Origin: JACMJL01 sp963791805 | GTDB taxonomy: Bacteria; Bacillota; Clostridia; Clostridiales; Clostridiaceae | Direction of reading: 5' to 3' | Assembly: GCA_963791805.1 (NCBI GenBank) | Contig: CAWBTU010000003.1 | Span: 868,001 to 932,000, forward strand | Length of the DNA stretch: 64,000 nucleotides | In this document: piece by piece, positions 18,283-28,375 of the stretch | Layout of the letters: the number at the start of each line of letters is the position of its first letter | How positions within the stretch are numbered: position 1 is the stretch's first letter | Program-made: the position numbers and the translations under genes | Notes under the pieces: model-generated | The model's input: only the letters and a program-made list of their open reading frames with translations | What the model was told of the DNA's origin: nothing | Databases searched by the model: none

Positions 18283-19020
18283 ATGGAATTTTTATTAAAG
18301 GATGAGACCTTAGACGATTTGAATCTAGATGGAATCATGGTAATACAGAAAAGGAATGCTTTCAGATTTGGGGTTGATGCGGTTCTTCTTGCAAATTTTG
18401 CTAGAGTTTCAAAAGGAGCTAAAGTTATAGATCTTTGCACTGGAACTGGAATAATTCCATTTATATTAGCTGGGAAAACAAAAGCAGATTTTATCATGGG
18501 AGTGGAAATACAAGAGGAAATGGCAGAAATGGCTATAAGATCAACTAGGTATAATAGACTAGAAGATAGAATAGACTTTATAAACGGGGATTTAACAGAC
18601 ATAAATCTATTAAAAACTCTTCCTAAAGTGGATGTTGTTACAGTAAATCCTCCGTATAAGCTAAAAAATACCGGAATAATTAATGAAAATGATAAAAGTG
18701 CTATTGCAAGACACGAAATTTGCTGCAATTTAGAAGATGTAATAATTGCTAGTATGACAGTGCTAAAGGATAATGGAAGAATGTTTATGGTTCACAGACC
18801 AGAAAGATTGGCGGATATATTTTGTCTTATGAGAAAACATAGGATGGAACCTAAACTAATAAGAATGGTTTGTCCATCTAAGGGAAAGGCGCCTAATATA
18901 GTCCTTGTTGAAGGACAGAAGTATGGAGGAACTTTCTTAAAATGGGAACCACATTTGTACGTACATGAGGAAAATGGAGATTACACTGAGGAGATAAATG
19001 AAATATACGGTAGAAAATAA
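18283..19020 (+). CDS. tRNA1(Val) A37 N6-methyltransferase-like protein (YabB/TrmN6)
   Basis: 245 residues with a class I methyltransferase fold: the SAM loop IDLCTGTGIIPFIL, the acidic GVEIQEEM, and the adenine-N6 motif VTVNPPYKL. Its place before rsmI matches yabB in Bacillus. The start is the ATG after GAGGG; a GTG four codons upstream overlaps that site. The RNA target is inferred from the family. Confidence 0.87.
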   Translation: MEFLLKDETLDDLNLDGIMVIQKRNAFRFGVDAVLLANFARVSKGAKVIDLCTGTGIIPFILAGKTKADFIMGVEIQEEMAEMAIRSTRYNRLEDRIDFINGDLTDINLLKTLPKVDVVTVNPPYKLKNTGIINENDKSAIARHEICCNLEDVIIASMTVLKDNGRMFMVHRPERLADIFCLMRKHRMEPKLIRMVCPSKGKAPNIVLVEGQKYGGTFLKWEPHLYVHEENGDYTEEINEIYGRK

Positions 19021-19042
19021 TTGTGGCAAGGATGTGAATTAT

Positions 19043-19888
19043 ATGGAATACGGGAAGTTATACTTAGTTACAACACCTATAGGTAATTTGAAGGACATTA
19101 CACTTAGGGCGCTTGAGGCTTTAAAGTTTGTAGATATAGTTGCGGCTGAGGATACTAGGAATAGTTTGAAGTTACTTAATCATTTCGAAATCAAGAAACC
19201 ACTTATTAGTTATCATCAGCATAATGAACAAGGTAAAAGTGAAGACTTAATTTCAAAAATAAAAGAAGGTATTAATATAGCACTTATTACAGATGCAGGC
19301 ATGCCAGGAATTTCTGATCCTGGAAGCGTAATTGTGAAAAAATGTATAGAGGAAAATATTCCTTTTGAAGTTTTACCCGGGGCTACAGCATTTGCTACAG
19401 CACTTGTATACTCAGGGTTAGATACAACTAAGTTTCTTTTTAAAGGATTTCTGCCTCGGGAAGATAAGGACAGAAGACCTATAGTATTAGAGATAAAGGA
19501 AAGAACTGAGACAATAATATTTTATGAAGCCCCACATAGAGTTATCAACACATTAAACTTCTTAAAGGAAACATTAGGGGATAGACAAGTAGCAGTTTGT
19601 AGAGAGCTGACAAAAATGCATGAACAAATTCTCAGAACAAGCCTTTCAGAGGCTTATGAATATTTTTTAAACAACGCTCCTAGAGGGGAATTTGTTTTAG
19701 TTGTCCAAGGAAGAACTCTTGAAGAAATTGAAGAAGAGCGAATTGCAAAATGGGAAGAGTTGAGCATTGAAGATCATATTAAGAAATATATTGAAGAGGG
19801 AATTGACAAAAAAGAAGCAATTAAAAGAGTTGCAAAAGATAGAAAAATAACGAAATCTGACATATATAAACATTCCATAGATATTTAG
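19043..19888 (+). CDS. rsmI: 16S rRNA 2'-O-methyltransferase RsmI (C1402)
   Basis: About 281 residues with LYLVTTPIGNLKDIT, AAEDTRNSLKLL, ITDAGMPGISDPG and the pocket LPGATAFATALVYSGLD, all typical of RsmI. It methylates the ribose of C1402 in 16S rRNA for decoding fidelity. The start chosen lies after AAGGATGTG; an in-frame ATG 15 codons earlier falls inside the upstream methyltransferase gene. Confidence 0.95.
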   Translation: MEYGKLYLVTTPIGNLKDITLRALEALKFVDIVAAEDTRNSLKLLNHFEIKKPLISYHQHNEQGKSEDLISKIKEGINIALITDAGMPGISDPGSVIVKKCIEENIPFEVLPGATAFATALVYSGLDTTKFLFKGFLPREDKDRRPIVLEIKERTETIIFYEAPHRVINTLNFLKETLGDRQVAVCRELTKMHEQILRTSLSEAYEYFLNNAPRGEFVLVVQGRTLEEIEEERIAKWEELSIEDHIKKYIEEGIDKKEAIKRVAKDRKITKSDIYKHSIDI

Positions 19889-20007
19889 GATAGAAAATGT
19901 TACTATTCTATTAACTTCTTGCATTTATTGTTGTTGTTTGTAAGTATATAGTGATATAATAAAAAAGTAATTTTAAAGGCAGCGTTGCTGAGTAAGGGGG
20001 GAATAGT

Positions 20008-21096
20008 TTGCTTAAGAAAGTTTTCACAGGTGTGATGGCACTGACAATGACTGTAACATTTGGTACTAATGTATTTGCAGCTCCTGTTTCTGATAGCGAG
20101 AGTGAACAACAAAGTATCATTAATCAAAACAGGGATTTACAAGGTAAAGCAAAACAGAACGTAGATTCCATTCAAGGTAAGATTGAAGCTATAGATAATC
20201 AGATTCACGATACTAATTTGCAAATCAGTGCAAATAAGACCCAAATTGCTAGCAATCAAACAAATATAAAGGTTGCCGAGCAGAGCATTAAAGATGCAGA
20301 GGCTAATTTGGCAAAAGAGCAAGAGGTTTACAATCAAAGATTGAGAGCCATATATATTCATGGAAATGGTGGCGGAAGTGGAGACTTAAAGATTCTTTTA
20401 GAATCAAAAGGAATGTCAGATTTTCTTTCGAGACTGGGAACAATTAAAAAAATATCTCAGCTTGATAAAAAAATCACTACAGATTTAAAAAATCAAAGAG
20501 TTGCTATTGAAAATAAGAAAGATACTTTACAAAAAGATAACATAAAACTAGCTACTTTATTAAATGATAATAATCAAAAACTATCCAAGCTTCAGACAGA
20601 TCAGCAAGCGCAAACTGTTCTAATTGCACAGGCGAAGCAGGAATCAAATAAATATGCATCAAAGATAGCAGATGCCACAGCAGAAATTAAAAGAATGACT
20701 GCATCGGTTCCTAAAATGGGTGTATCAAGAGGAGCTACAGCTATTAGTTCAAATGCAATCGTAGCATATGCAAACAACTTCATTGGTTGTGAGTATGTGT
20801 ATGGCGCCAATGGACCAACAACTTTTGACTGCTCAGGTTTCACATGTTACGTTTTTCGTCATTTTGGAGTAGGCCTTAACAGGGTTGCTTCAGATCAAGC
20901 AAGACAAGGTAGTGCTGTTTCAAGCGATCAGCTTCAACCTGGAGACTTAGTTTTCTTTGGTTCTTCTAGGAATATAAGCCATGTTGGTATATATGTGGGA
21001 GGCGGATGCTATATTCATGCACCACATACTGGAACCACAGTACAAATATCACCATTAAATCGTTCTGATTTTGTATGTGCTAGAAGAGTATATTAG
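20008..21096 (+). CDS. Secreted NlpC/P60 peptidoglycan endopeptidase with coiled-coil region
   Basis: 362 residues: a signal peptide ending near VFAAP (about residue 28), a long coiled-coil region (about 40-230), and a C-terminal NlpC/P60 domain with the catalytic Cys in FDCSGFTCYVF and His in SHVGIYVGGGCYIH. It should cut stem peptides of the cell wall during growth or division. The start is TTG after six G residues. A strong hairpin ends the unit. Confidence 0.93.
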   Translation: MLKKVFTGVMALTMTVTFGTNVFAAPVSDSESEQQSIINQNRDLQGKAKQNVDSIQGKIEAIDNQIHDTNLQISANKTQIASNQTNIKVAEQSIKDAEANLAKEQEVYNQRLRAIYIHGNGGGSGDLKILLESKGMSDFLSRLGTIKKISQLDKKITTDLKNQRVAIENKKDTLQKDNIKLATLLNDNNQKLSKLQTDQQAQTVLIAQAKQESNKYASKIADATAEIKRMTASVPKMGVSRGATAISSNAIVAYANNFIGCEYVYGANGPTTFDCSGFTCYVFRHFGVGLNRVASDQARQGSAVSSDQLQPGDLVFFGSSRNISHVGIYVGGGCYIHAPHTGTTVQISPLNRSDFVCARRVY

Positions 21097-21113
21097 TAAT
21101 TAAATGTTAAGGG

Positions 21114-21148
21114 GCTGTCGCACTAATAAATAGTGCGACAGCTTTTTT
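21114..21148 (+). terminator. Terminator of the NlpC/P60 gene
   Basis: A 12-bp perfect stem (GCTGTCGCACTA and its complement) with an ATAAA loop, followed by six T residues. Confidence 0.93.
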
Positions 21149-21265
21149 GTCTAAAAAAATAAATCTCCCACTCGGAAGAGTGAAAGATTTATAGTAAAAT
21201 TAATAAAGGGAGAATCAAGCAACACAATGTTTTTAAATTGTATTATTGTATTAAAGAAAATAAAA

Positions 21266-21288
21266 ACCACGCATTAGATATGCGTGGT
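21266..21288 (-). terminator. Terminator of abrB
   Basis: The stem ACCACGCAT/ATGCGTGGT has a TAGAT loop. Read on the minus strand it is followed by TTTTTATTTTC. It lies about 28 bases after the abrB stop. Confidence 0.88.
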
Positions 21289-21315
21289 AAAGAAAGATTT
21301 TTAATCTGTCCTATA

Positions 21316-21561
21316 TTATTTTTCAGCTCTTATATCAGATAAACAAGACTTACAGATATTCTTTCCTCTGTAGTTAATAACATCTCTTGCGTCTCCACAG
21401 AAAATACAAGCTGGTTCATACTTTTTAAGAATTATTTGTTCACCATCAACGTAAATTTCTAAAGCATCTTTTTCAGCAATATCTAATGTTCTTCTCAATT
21501 CAATAGGAATTACGATTCTTCCAAGTTCATCTACTCTTCTTACAACACCTGTTGATTTCAT
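21316..21561 (-). CDS. abrB: AbrB-family transition-state regulator with C-terminal zinc-ribbon
   Basis: 81 residues: an N-terminal AbrB swapped-hairpin DNA-binding domain (GVVRRVDELGRIVIPIELRR) and a C-terminal segment with CIFCGD and CKSC, spaced like a zinc ribbon. Bacillus AbrB lacks these cysteines; the clostridial form has them. It represses stationary-phase and sporulation genes during growth. A clear sigma-A promoter lies just upstream. GGAGG precedes the ATG. Confidence 0.94.
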   Translation of the reverse strand: MKSTGVVRRVDELGRIVIPIELRRTLDIAEKDALEIYVDGEQIILKKYEPACIFCGDARDVINYRGKNICKSCLSDIRAEK

Positions 21562-21607
21562 TTAACATTCCTCCTTATATTACACTATTCGACATATCGT
21601 CAATTAA

Positions 21608-21636
21608 ATAATAGCAAATATGACATAAAAAGTCAA
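21608..21636 (-). promoter_or_regulatory. Predicted sigma-A promoter of abrB
   Basis: On the minus strand TTGACT and TATTAT are separated by 17 bases, about 50 bases before the abrB start codon. Confidence 0.75.
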
Positions 21637-22627
21637 CATGCAATTTGATTATTTTTTGATTAAGTTACAAATTTCTTACTAACTTCCATCTAATAGTTAA
21701 TATACTACCATATAATTCAAATGTCAATAGAATATTATATAGTGAAAGCGTATAATCAGTGTGAATAAAATAGTAATTATATGGATAATGAAAAAAATTC
21801 ATGTCGAAAGGCTTGTACAATATTAAATAAACAAGTAAAAATCGTTGAGCATAAAGGAAATAAGTGGCATTTGTGAATAAATTTATAATTTAAGGTGGAT
21901 AAAAATATAAAACATGATGCTAAAAATGACTTGCATCTGTAATTATATTTTTTAACAGGTAAAATTTACGAATATTTTTGAAAAACTATTTTTAATAATT
22001 TAATTGTGTTATAATTACTGAGTTTATATATACTAAAAACTTATAAGAATCTCAAATGGGATTTATTTTTTTGCTTAAAACGTTAAATATAAAATTTTGC
22101 TAATGAATAACAATTGTTTTAAACAAAATATTCATTCTAATTATAATTGGGAAAATATAATTAGAACTATATGGATATTAATGCGAGTAATTAATTTTAT
22201 TTTGAATTAGTGTACATATATTTAACACATTATCAACAAGCAAACTGTGGATAATGTGGATAAAAAGCTGAAAGCCGTAATAAAATTTGTAAATATAAAT
22301 AATAGAATAATAATATAGCAAGGTTTTCAGTTGTCCACAGATTCTGTGGACAATAAGTTCAACAATGTGGATAAAATAGATAAGGTCATAAATTGTAACT
22401 TTTTAATATATAACGGTAGTTTTGTATTATTATAATTAAAACATTAAAATATATGATAAATATATTCACAAATTCCATATATTTATACAAAAATATATGA
22501 AGATTTAGTTTTAAATAATCAGATTTTTAGTCCTCGATATCCATAAATATAGATTGTAGCACTCTTGATATATTGTTAGAAAGATTTTAAACGCATATTT
22601 ATGCATAATAGCTTAATAATAAGGGTG
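21637..22627. other. Long AT-rich intergenic region between abrB and the arc operon
   Basis: About 1 kb with no convincing gene on either strand. It holds a DnaA-box cluster (22230-22374) and a 12-bp palindrome GCATATTTATGC (22593-22604) just upstream of the arcC promoter. The latter could be an operator but does not clearly match an ArgR box. Confidence 0.6.
22230..22374. promoter_or_regulatory. DnaA-box cluster 1
   Basis: Three perfect boxes TGTGGATAA lie at 22246-22254, 22255-22263 (head to tail with no gap) and 22366-22374. Near-matches are TTATCAACA at 22230-22238, TTGTCCACA at 22331-22339 and TGTGGACAA at 22345-22353. The last two form an inverted pair. No dnaA gene is nearby, so this is more likely a DnaA-binding or titration cluster than the origin itself. 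Confidence 0.65.
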
Positions 22628-22656
22628 TTGACAATGAATTAAATGGATAGTACTAT
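22628..22656 (+). promoter_or_regulatory. Predicted promoter of arcCAB
   Basis: TTGACA and TACTAT are separated by 17 bases. The -10 box ends about 45 bases before the arcC start codon. Confidence 0.65.
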
Positions 22657-22701
22657 GAAAATGCTAATTAAGAATAATACAGAGTTTATGGAGGTATTTG
22701 G

Positions 22702-23649
22702 ATGAAAATTGTCTTAGCCTTGGGTGGAAATGCTCTCCAGTCCAATCCAAAGGATGCAAGTGCTGAAGCACAGTTACAGACATGTAAGGAAACAGCTAAA
22801 TCAATCGTAGAATTGATACAAGAAGGACATACTATTGTTATAGTTCATGGAAATGGACCACAGGTAGGTCAGATACTAAATACTATGGAATCAGGTCACA
22901 AGCTAAATAATTCTAATGTTTTGTTTCCTTTTGATGTTTGTGGAGCCTTTTCTCAAGGTTATATCGGTTATCATCTTCAAAATGCCATTGAAGAGGAACT
23001 TAAAAAGCTTGGAGTGAAAAAGTCCGTTGGTACAATTGTTACACAGGTAGTAGTAGATAAAAATGACATTGGGTTTTTAAAGCCAACAAAGCCAATTGGT
23101 TCATTTTATGATGAAAACGAAGCGAAAACATTAGAGAATGATCAAGGTTATGTTATGAAAGAGGATGCAGGTAGAGGCTATAGAAGAGTAGTAGCATCAC
23201 CTAAGCCTATAGATATTATTGAAAAAGATATAATAATAACACTAATTAATGCAGGAACAATCGTAATCTCTTGTGGAGGTGGTGGAATTCCTGTTATTAT
23301 AGAAGAAGATAAAATTAAAGGAGTGCCCGCAGTAATAGATAAAGACTTTGCTGCAGAGAAACTGGCAGAAATTGTAGATGCAGATATACTTCTAATTTTA
23401 ACTGCAATAGATAAAGTTTGTATTAACTATAATAAGCCAAATCAAGAGGAACTGGATACAATTACTTTATTAGAAGCAGATAAATACATCAGTGAAGGGC
23501 AATTTGCTCCAGGGAGTATGTTACCCAAGGTTGAGGCTTGCAAAAAATTTGTTCAATCAAGCAAAGGTAAAGTAGCTATAATCGCGTCTCTTTCTAGTGC
23601 CAAGGAAGCTGTAGAAGGAATAGCGGGAACTAAGTTTATAAATAATTAA
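22702..23649 (+). CDS. arcC: Carbamate kinase
   Basis: 315 residues of the amino-acid kinase fold: VLALGGNALQ, VIVHGNGPQVGQIL, VISCGGGGIPVI, IDKDFAAEKLA and LTAIDKVCINY. It makes ATP from carbamoyl phosphate, the last step of arginine fermentation. It is first in arcC-arcA-arcB, an order that differs from the more common arcABC. GGAGG precedes the ATG. Confidence 0.96.
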   Translation: MKIVLALGGNALQSNPKDASAEAQLQTCKETAKSIVELIQEGHTIVIVHGNGPQVGQILNTMESGHKLNNSNVLFPFDVCGAFSQGYIGYHLQNAIEEELKKLGVKKSVGTIVTQVVVDKNDIGFLKPTKPIGSFYDENEAKTLENDQGYVMKEDAGRGYRRVVASPKPIDIIEKDIIITLINAGTIVISCGGGGIPVIIEEDKIKGVPAVIDKDFAAEKLAEIVDADILLILTAIDKVCINYNKPNQEELDTITLLEADKYISEGQFAPGSMLPKVEACKKFVQSSKGKVAIIASLSSAKEAVEGIAGTKFINN

Positions 23650-23699
23650 AATATGTAGCATATATATAAACTCTTAGATAACCATATAAGGAGGGCGAA

Positions 23700-24905
23700 A
23701 TGTTTAAGAGAGAAATTAAGGTCTATTCTGAAATTGGTGATTTAAAGACAGTGCTTTTACATAGACCAGGACAAGAAATTGAAAATCTAACTCCAAATTA
23801 TTTGAGCCCACTTTTATTTGATGATATTCCATACTTAAAAGTAGCAAGGGAAGAGCATGATAATTTTGCAAAAGTTTTGAGAGATAATGGTACCGAGGTT
23901 TTATATTTAGAAAATCTTGTTGCTGAGGCTGTTAAGGAAAGTGATGTTAAGCATCAGTTTTTAAAAGAAGTAATAATTGAAAGTGGAATAAATAATGTTG
24001 ACTTACAAAAACAGGTAGGTGAGTTGCTTGTTTCTTTACCGGTTAAGGCAATGATAGATAAAATAATAGCTGGCGTAAGGAAGAAAGAGTTAGGAATTTC
24101 AGAGGAAAATGATGAGTATCCGTTCTTAATGCATCCTATGCCTAATCTATATTTTACTAGAGACCCTTTTGCTTCAATAGGATCAGGGATAAGTCTTAAT
24201 TCAATGAGGACTCAGACTAGAAAAAGAGAGACTATTTTTGGAAAGTATATTTTCGACTATCATAAAGAATTTATAAATTCTAACATAAAAAGATGGTATG
24301 ATAGAAATGATATATATTGTATTGAGGGTGGAGATGAATTAATACTATCTGAAGATGTGTTAGTTATTGGACATAGTGCAAGGACGGATCCAGAAGCAGT
24401 GCTAAGAATGGCAAACAATATATTTCAGTCAGAGGAAAGTTTTAAGACTATATTGATTTTTGAGATTCCAAAGACTAGAGCATTTATGCACCTTGATACG
24501 GTTTTTACAATGATAGATTATGATAAATTTACAGTTCATCAAGTTGTGGAAGGTCATTTGAAAGTTACATGTATAACTTATGATTATAAAAACAAGCATC
24601 TTTTAGTTAAGGAAGAAGAAGATACTCTCGAAAAGATACTTTCCAAATATTTAGATAAAGATGTTACGCTGATAAGATGTGGCGGGGGAGATAAAGTAAT
24701 AGCAGGCAGAGAACAGTGGAACGATGGATCAAATACGCTTGCAATTTCTCCTGGAAAAGTAATAACCTATGAGAGAAATTATGTTACTAATGAAATTTTA
24801 GACAAATATAATGTAAAAGTATTTGATATACCTTCTGGAGAGCTCTCCAGAGGACGTGGTGGGCCTAGGTGTATGTCAATGCCATTATATAGAGAAAAGT
24901 TATAA
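23700..24905 (+). CDS. arcA: Arginine deiminase
   Basis: 401 residues with the guanidino-modifying fold: TVLLHRPGQEIENLTP, FTRDPFASIG, EGGDELILSEDVLVIGHSAR, the catalytic His in MHLDTVFTMID, and the nucleophile Cys near the C-terminus in GRGGPRCMSMPLYRE. It turns arginine into citrulline and ammonia, giving energy and acid protection. AGGAGGG lies upstream. Confidence 0.96.
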   Translation: MFKREIKVYSEIGDLKTVLLHRPGQEIENLTPNYLSPLLFDDIPYLKVAREEHDNFAKVLRDNGTEVLYLENLVAEAVKESDVKHQFLKEVIIESGINNVDLQKQVGELLVSLPVKAMIDKIIAGVRKKELGISEENDEYPFLMHPMPNLYFTRDPFASIGSGISLNSMRTQTRKRETIFGKYIFDYHKEFINSNIKRWYDRNDIYCIEGGDELILSEDVLVIGHSARTDPEAVLRMANNIFQSEESFKTILIFEIPKTRAFMHLDTVFTMIDYDKFTVHQVVEGHLKVTCITYDYKNKHLLVKEEEDTLEKILSKYLDKDVTLIRCGGGDKVIAGREQWNDGSNTLAISPGKVITYERNYVTNEILDKYNVKVFDIPSGELSRGRGGPRCMSMPLYREKL

Positions 24906-24923
24906 AAATAGGGAGGAATATGA

Positions 24924-25919
24924 ATGTATAATTTAAGAAATAGAAGTTTTTTAACTTTAATGGATTATAGCCCCAAGGAGATTAGTTATTTGCTCGATTT
25001 ATCAAGGGATTTAAAAAGAGCAAAATATACTGGATGTGAACAACAAAGACTAAAAGGTAAAAATATCGTATTGCTATTTGAAAAGGATTCAACAAGAACA
25101 AGGTGCGCATTTGAAGTTGCTGCTTTAGATCAAGGTGCTCATGTTACGTATCTAGGACCAACTGGAAGTCAAATGGGCAAGAAGGAATCAATTCCTGATA
25201 CTGCAAGGGTACTAGGAAGAATGTATGACGGTATAGAATACAGAGGATATGCACAGAGCACTGTGGAAGACTTAGCAAAATATTCAGGAGTACCTGTATG
25301 GAATGGACTTACAGATGCTGATCATCCTACACAGGTGTTAGCTGATTTTTTGACAATTCAAGAACATATTGAGAAGCCTCTCAATAAAATTGTTTTTGTA
25401 TATTCAGGTGATGGAAGAAATAACGTTGCTAACGCACTTATGATTGGTGCAGTAAAAATGGGCATGGACTTTAGAATGTTGTCACCAAAGGAACTTTTCC
25501 CTACAGAAGAGTTGTTAAATAAGTGCAAAGAAGTTGCTTTAGAAACTGGAGCAAAAATAACTTGTACAGATAACGTTGCTGATGCTGTAAAGAATGCAGA
25601 TGTTATATATACTGATGTGTGGGTATCTATGGGAGAACCTGATGAAGTTTGGGAAAGCAGAATAAAGCTTTTAAAACCATTTCAAGTTAATATGGAAATG
25701 TTAAAACTAACTGGAAACGATAAAGTTATTTTTCAGCACTGTTTACCAGCCTTTCATGATCTTAAAACAAAAGTTGGAATGGATATATACAATAAGTTTG
25801 GATTAACAGCCTTAGAAGTAACAGACGAAGTATTTGAAAGCAAGTATTCAGTGGTGTTTGATGAAGCAGAAAATAGAATGCATACTATTAAAGCTGTAAT
25901 GGTAGCAAGCCTAGGATAA
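24924..25919 (+). CDS. arcB: Ornithine carbamoyltransferase, probably catabolic
   Basis: 331 residues with the carbamoyl-phosphate site FEKDSTRTRCAFEV, the HPTQVLADFLTI motif, and the ornithine-binding HCLPAFHD. Anabolic (argF) and catabolic (arcB) enzymes are alike; its position 18 bases after arcA and in one operon with arcC points to the catabolic role, splitting citrulline to carbamoyl phosphate. Confidence 0.93.
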   Translation: MYNLRNRSFLTLMDYSPKEISYLLDLSRDLKRAKYTGCEQQRLKGKNIVLLFEKDSTRTRCAFEVAALDQGAHVTYLGPTGSQMGKKESIPDTARVLGRMYDGIEYRGYAQSTVEDLAKYSGVPVWNGLTDADHPTQVLADFLTIQEHIEKPLNKIVFVYSGDGRNNVANALMIGAVKMGMDFRMLSPKELFPTEELLNKCKEVALETGAKITCTDNVADAVKNADVIYTDVWVSMGEPDEVWESRIKLLKPFQVNMEMLKLTGNDKVIFQHCLPAFHDLKTKVGMDIYNKFGLTALEVTDEVFESKYSVVFDEAENRMHTIKAVMVASLG

Positions 25920-25931
25920 TAAAGAATAAAG

Positions 25932-25967
25932 ATAGACTGTCTCAGTAATGGGAGGTCTATTTTTTTG
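25932..25967 (+). terminator. Terminator of arcCAB
   Basis: The outer stem ATAGAC/GTCTAT surrounds an imperfect inner stem and is followed by seven T residues. Confidence 0.75.
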
Positions 25968-26110
25968 CCAATTTGACTAAAAGTAGTAATTTTGTCCATA
26001 ATATAATGGGAAGTAATTTGTAAATTTTTGTCCACAATTAATGCAAGTTTCGATAGTACAGTATATAATAAACCTAAGAACAATAAAAGCATACGGGGGG
26101 ATTTTCATAT

Positions 26111-27139
26111 ATGGATTTTGTAAAGGATGTATTTAAGAAGGAGATTACAAAAAGAATATTAGTATTGTGCTTAATTATATTTTTCATGTATATATTGAGA
26201 GGGATGCTTAATTTATTTTTATTAACTTTTTTGTTTACTTATACAACATATACAATTCAAACAGGGATAACATCTAGGCTTGATAAATATATTAAAATTA
26301 AGCCAGTTTTCATAACGATTTTGATATATGCGTTAATGTTCTTTTTTATTGTATTTGTAATATATAAATACATACCAATGATGATAACTCAAATGGGGGA
26401 TATTGGTTCAGAAATTTCGAAATTTAATTTCAACAACCTTGGTGGAGAATTTGGCTCAACTTATTTAACACCATATATTAACAAGGTAGATATTACAAAA
26501 ATGTCCAAAGGTGTAAGCTATAATCAAGTATTAAAATATGTAGCTAATGTTGGCACGTGGGGCTTTAATGTATTTATGGCCATGATATTAAGTTTCTTCT
26601 TTATGATTGAAAGAGAAAAACTTAAGATATTTGTCTCACAATTTGAAAATAGCAGAATAAGTCCAATATACAAATATGCTAGAATTTTTGCTAAGAATTT
26701 TTTAAACTCTTTTGGAAAGGTAATATCAGCACAAATACTAATAGCTGCAGTAAATAGTATTCTTTCCGTAATAGCATTTTGGATAATGGGGTTCCCTCAG
26801 CTTTTAGGCTTGGGGGTTATGATATTTATGTTTAGCCTAGTACCAGTTGCTGGTACCATTGCATCCTTATTGCCACTATCAATAATAGCCTATACAGTGG
26901 GAGGGTTTAAAGAAATCTTATATGTGCTTATACTAATAGGAATATTGCATGCACTTGAAAGTTATGTATTAAACCCCAAATTTATGGCTGATAAAACGGA
27001 GCTGCCTGTATTTGTAATTTTCGTAACACTTCTTGTATCTGAGCATTTTATGGGTATTTGGGGTTTGTTGTTAGGAGTTCCGCTTCTAATGTTTATTTTG
27101 GATTTTCTAGATATTGAAGCTAGAATTAAAAACATATAG
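26111..27139 (+). CDS. AI-2E family transporter (UPF0118)
   Basis: 342 residues with about eight membrane helices and the family C-terminal half (LGVMIFMFSLVPVAGTIASL, ESYVLNPKFMADKTELPVF, GIWGLLLGVPLL). Members have been linked to export of autoinducer-2 or to Na+/H+ or Li+ exchange; the substrate here is unknown. A run of G residues precedes the ATG. It has no obvious partners. Confidence 0.9.
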   Translation: MDFVKDVFKKEITKRILVLCLIIFFMYILRGMLNLFLLTFLFTYTTYTIQTGITSRLDKYIKIKPVFITILIYALMFFFIVFVIYKYIPMMITQMGDIGSEISKFNFNNLGGEFGSTYLTPYINKVDITKMSKGVSYNQVLKYVANVGTWGFNVFMAMILSFFFMIEREKLKIFVSQFENSRISPIYKYARIFAKNFLNSFGKVISAQILIAAVNSILSVIAFWIMGFPQLLGLGVMIFMFSLVPVAGTIASLLPLSIIAYTVGGFKEILYVLILIGILHALESYVLNPKFMADKTELPVFVIFVTLLVSEHFMGIWGLLLGVPLLMFILDFLDIEARIKNI

Positions 27140-27240
27140 GTAGTGTATGGAGTAATTATTGTCTAAATAGAAGGGATTTTATTTACTTTTGTAGAACATA
27201 TAATCTAATGCACAGAGTATTTAGTGAAGGGTGTGGTTAA

Positions 27241-28320
27241 ATGGGAAAAAGGAAAATATCAATTATCTTTGTGCTTATTCTTGTACTAAGCCTATTCAGC
27301 GGCTGTGGTAAATCTTCAAAAAAGGAAAATAAACAAATTGGAGATAAGATAAATACATATATAGATACATTGTCAAAGGATAAACAATACAGTGGAGCTG
27401 TATTGGTTGCAAAGAAAGGAAAAATAATAACTAATAAATCAGTAGGATATGAAAATTATGAAGTAGATGCAAAAAACACTGCTGTTACGAAATTTAGAAT
27501 AGGGAACATGACTAATCAATTTACAGCAGCGGCTATACTTCAATTAGAAGACAAGGGAGTTTTAAATGTAGAAGATACTTTAAGTAAGTATATTCCAAAC
27601 TATCCTAAGGGTGATAGTATTACAATTTATGAGCTACTAAGTCATACTTCTGGAATACCAAATTACTCTAGCTTTGATGATAATGCTATAGCTTCCAGAC
27701 AAAGCTATACTATACAGAAAATAATTGATAGTTTTAAGAATAAGCCTTTAGAATTTACGCCAGGAAGTAAATACAAGTATAGTGATTCAAATTATATTTT
27801 ACTTGGATATATAATTGAAAAAATTTCAGGAAAAAAATATTCTGATTATATAAATGATAGTATTTTAAGACCACTTAAAATGAATAATACTGGAATTATG
27901 GATAATGAAACAATTATTAAAAATAAAGCAAGTGGATATGAATTTAATGAGCTTGGAAAGATTATTAATGTAAAATACCAAGATGCATCAAGATGGTATT
28001 CAGCAACAGGAATGTATTCTACAATAGGCGATTTATATTTATGGGATAAAGCGCTTTATGGGGACACTATTATTAGTAAGAAGGGAAAAAATAAATTTTT
28101 CAATCCTGAATCTGGGAAAGATTATAGTTGTGGATGGATTTCAGATAGCACTGCAGGACATAAGTTTATTTGGCAGGATAATGCTGTGAGTGGATTTTCA
28201 GGTTCTATATCAAGATATATAAAAGATGAGTCAGTAATAATAGTTTTATCGAATACAACAATGAGTAATGAGGATATTGCTAAGATTACTAGCAATATAG
28301 CTGTGTATTTGTTTCAGTAG
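27241..28320 (+). CDS. Beta-lactamase-fold lipoprotein lacking the catalytic SxxK
   Basis: 359 residues: a lipoprotein signal (LSLFSGC, Cys near 22) and a class C beta-lactamase/esterase-like domain with ELLSHTSGIPNY, KYKYSDSNYILLGYIIEK, PLKMNNTGIMD and a GMYSTIGDLYLWDKAL block. In active members the nucleophile lies in FRIGSxTKxFTA; here the codons give FRIGNMTNQFTA, so both catalytic Ser and Lys are Asn. It is therefore likely an anchored binding protein rather than a hydrolase. Confidence 0.88.
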   Translation: MGKRKISIIFVLILVLSLFSGCGKSSKKENKQIGDKINTYIDTLSKDKQYSGAVLVAKKGKIITNKSVGYENYEVDAKNTAVTKFRIGNMTNQFTAAAILQLEDKGVLNVEDTLSKYIPNYPKGDSITIYELLSHTSGIPNYSSFDDNAIASRQSYTIQKIIDSFKNKPLEFTPGSKYKYSDSNYILLGYIIEKISGKKYSDYINDSILRPLKMNNTGIMDNETIIKNKASGYEFNELGKIINVKYQDASRWYSATGMYSTIGDLYLWDKALYGDTIISKKGKNKFFNPESGKDYSCGWISDSTAGHKFIWQDNAVSGFSGSISRYIKDESVIIVLSNTTMSNEDIAKITSNIAVYLFQ

Positions 28321-28375
28321 AATAAGTATTGGTAAACCTATTCCTTTGTCATATTCATTATGTTATTAGATGAGA

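Noticed and set aside
22200..22400. Chromosomal origin of replication
   Set aside because: DnaA boxes are present but there is no dnaA, dnaN or clear AT-rich unwinding element arranged as in oriC; kept as a DnaA-box cluster.
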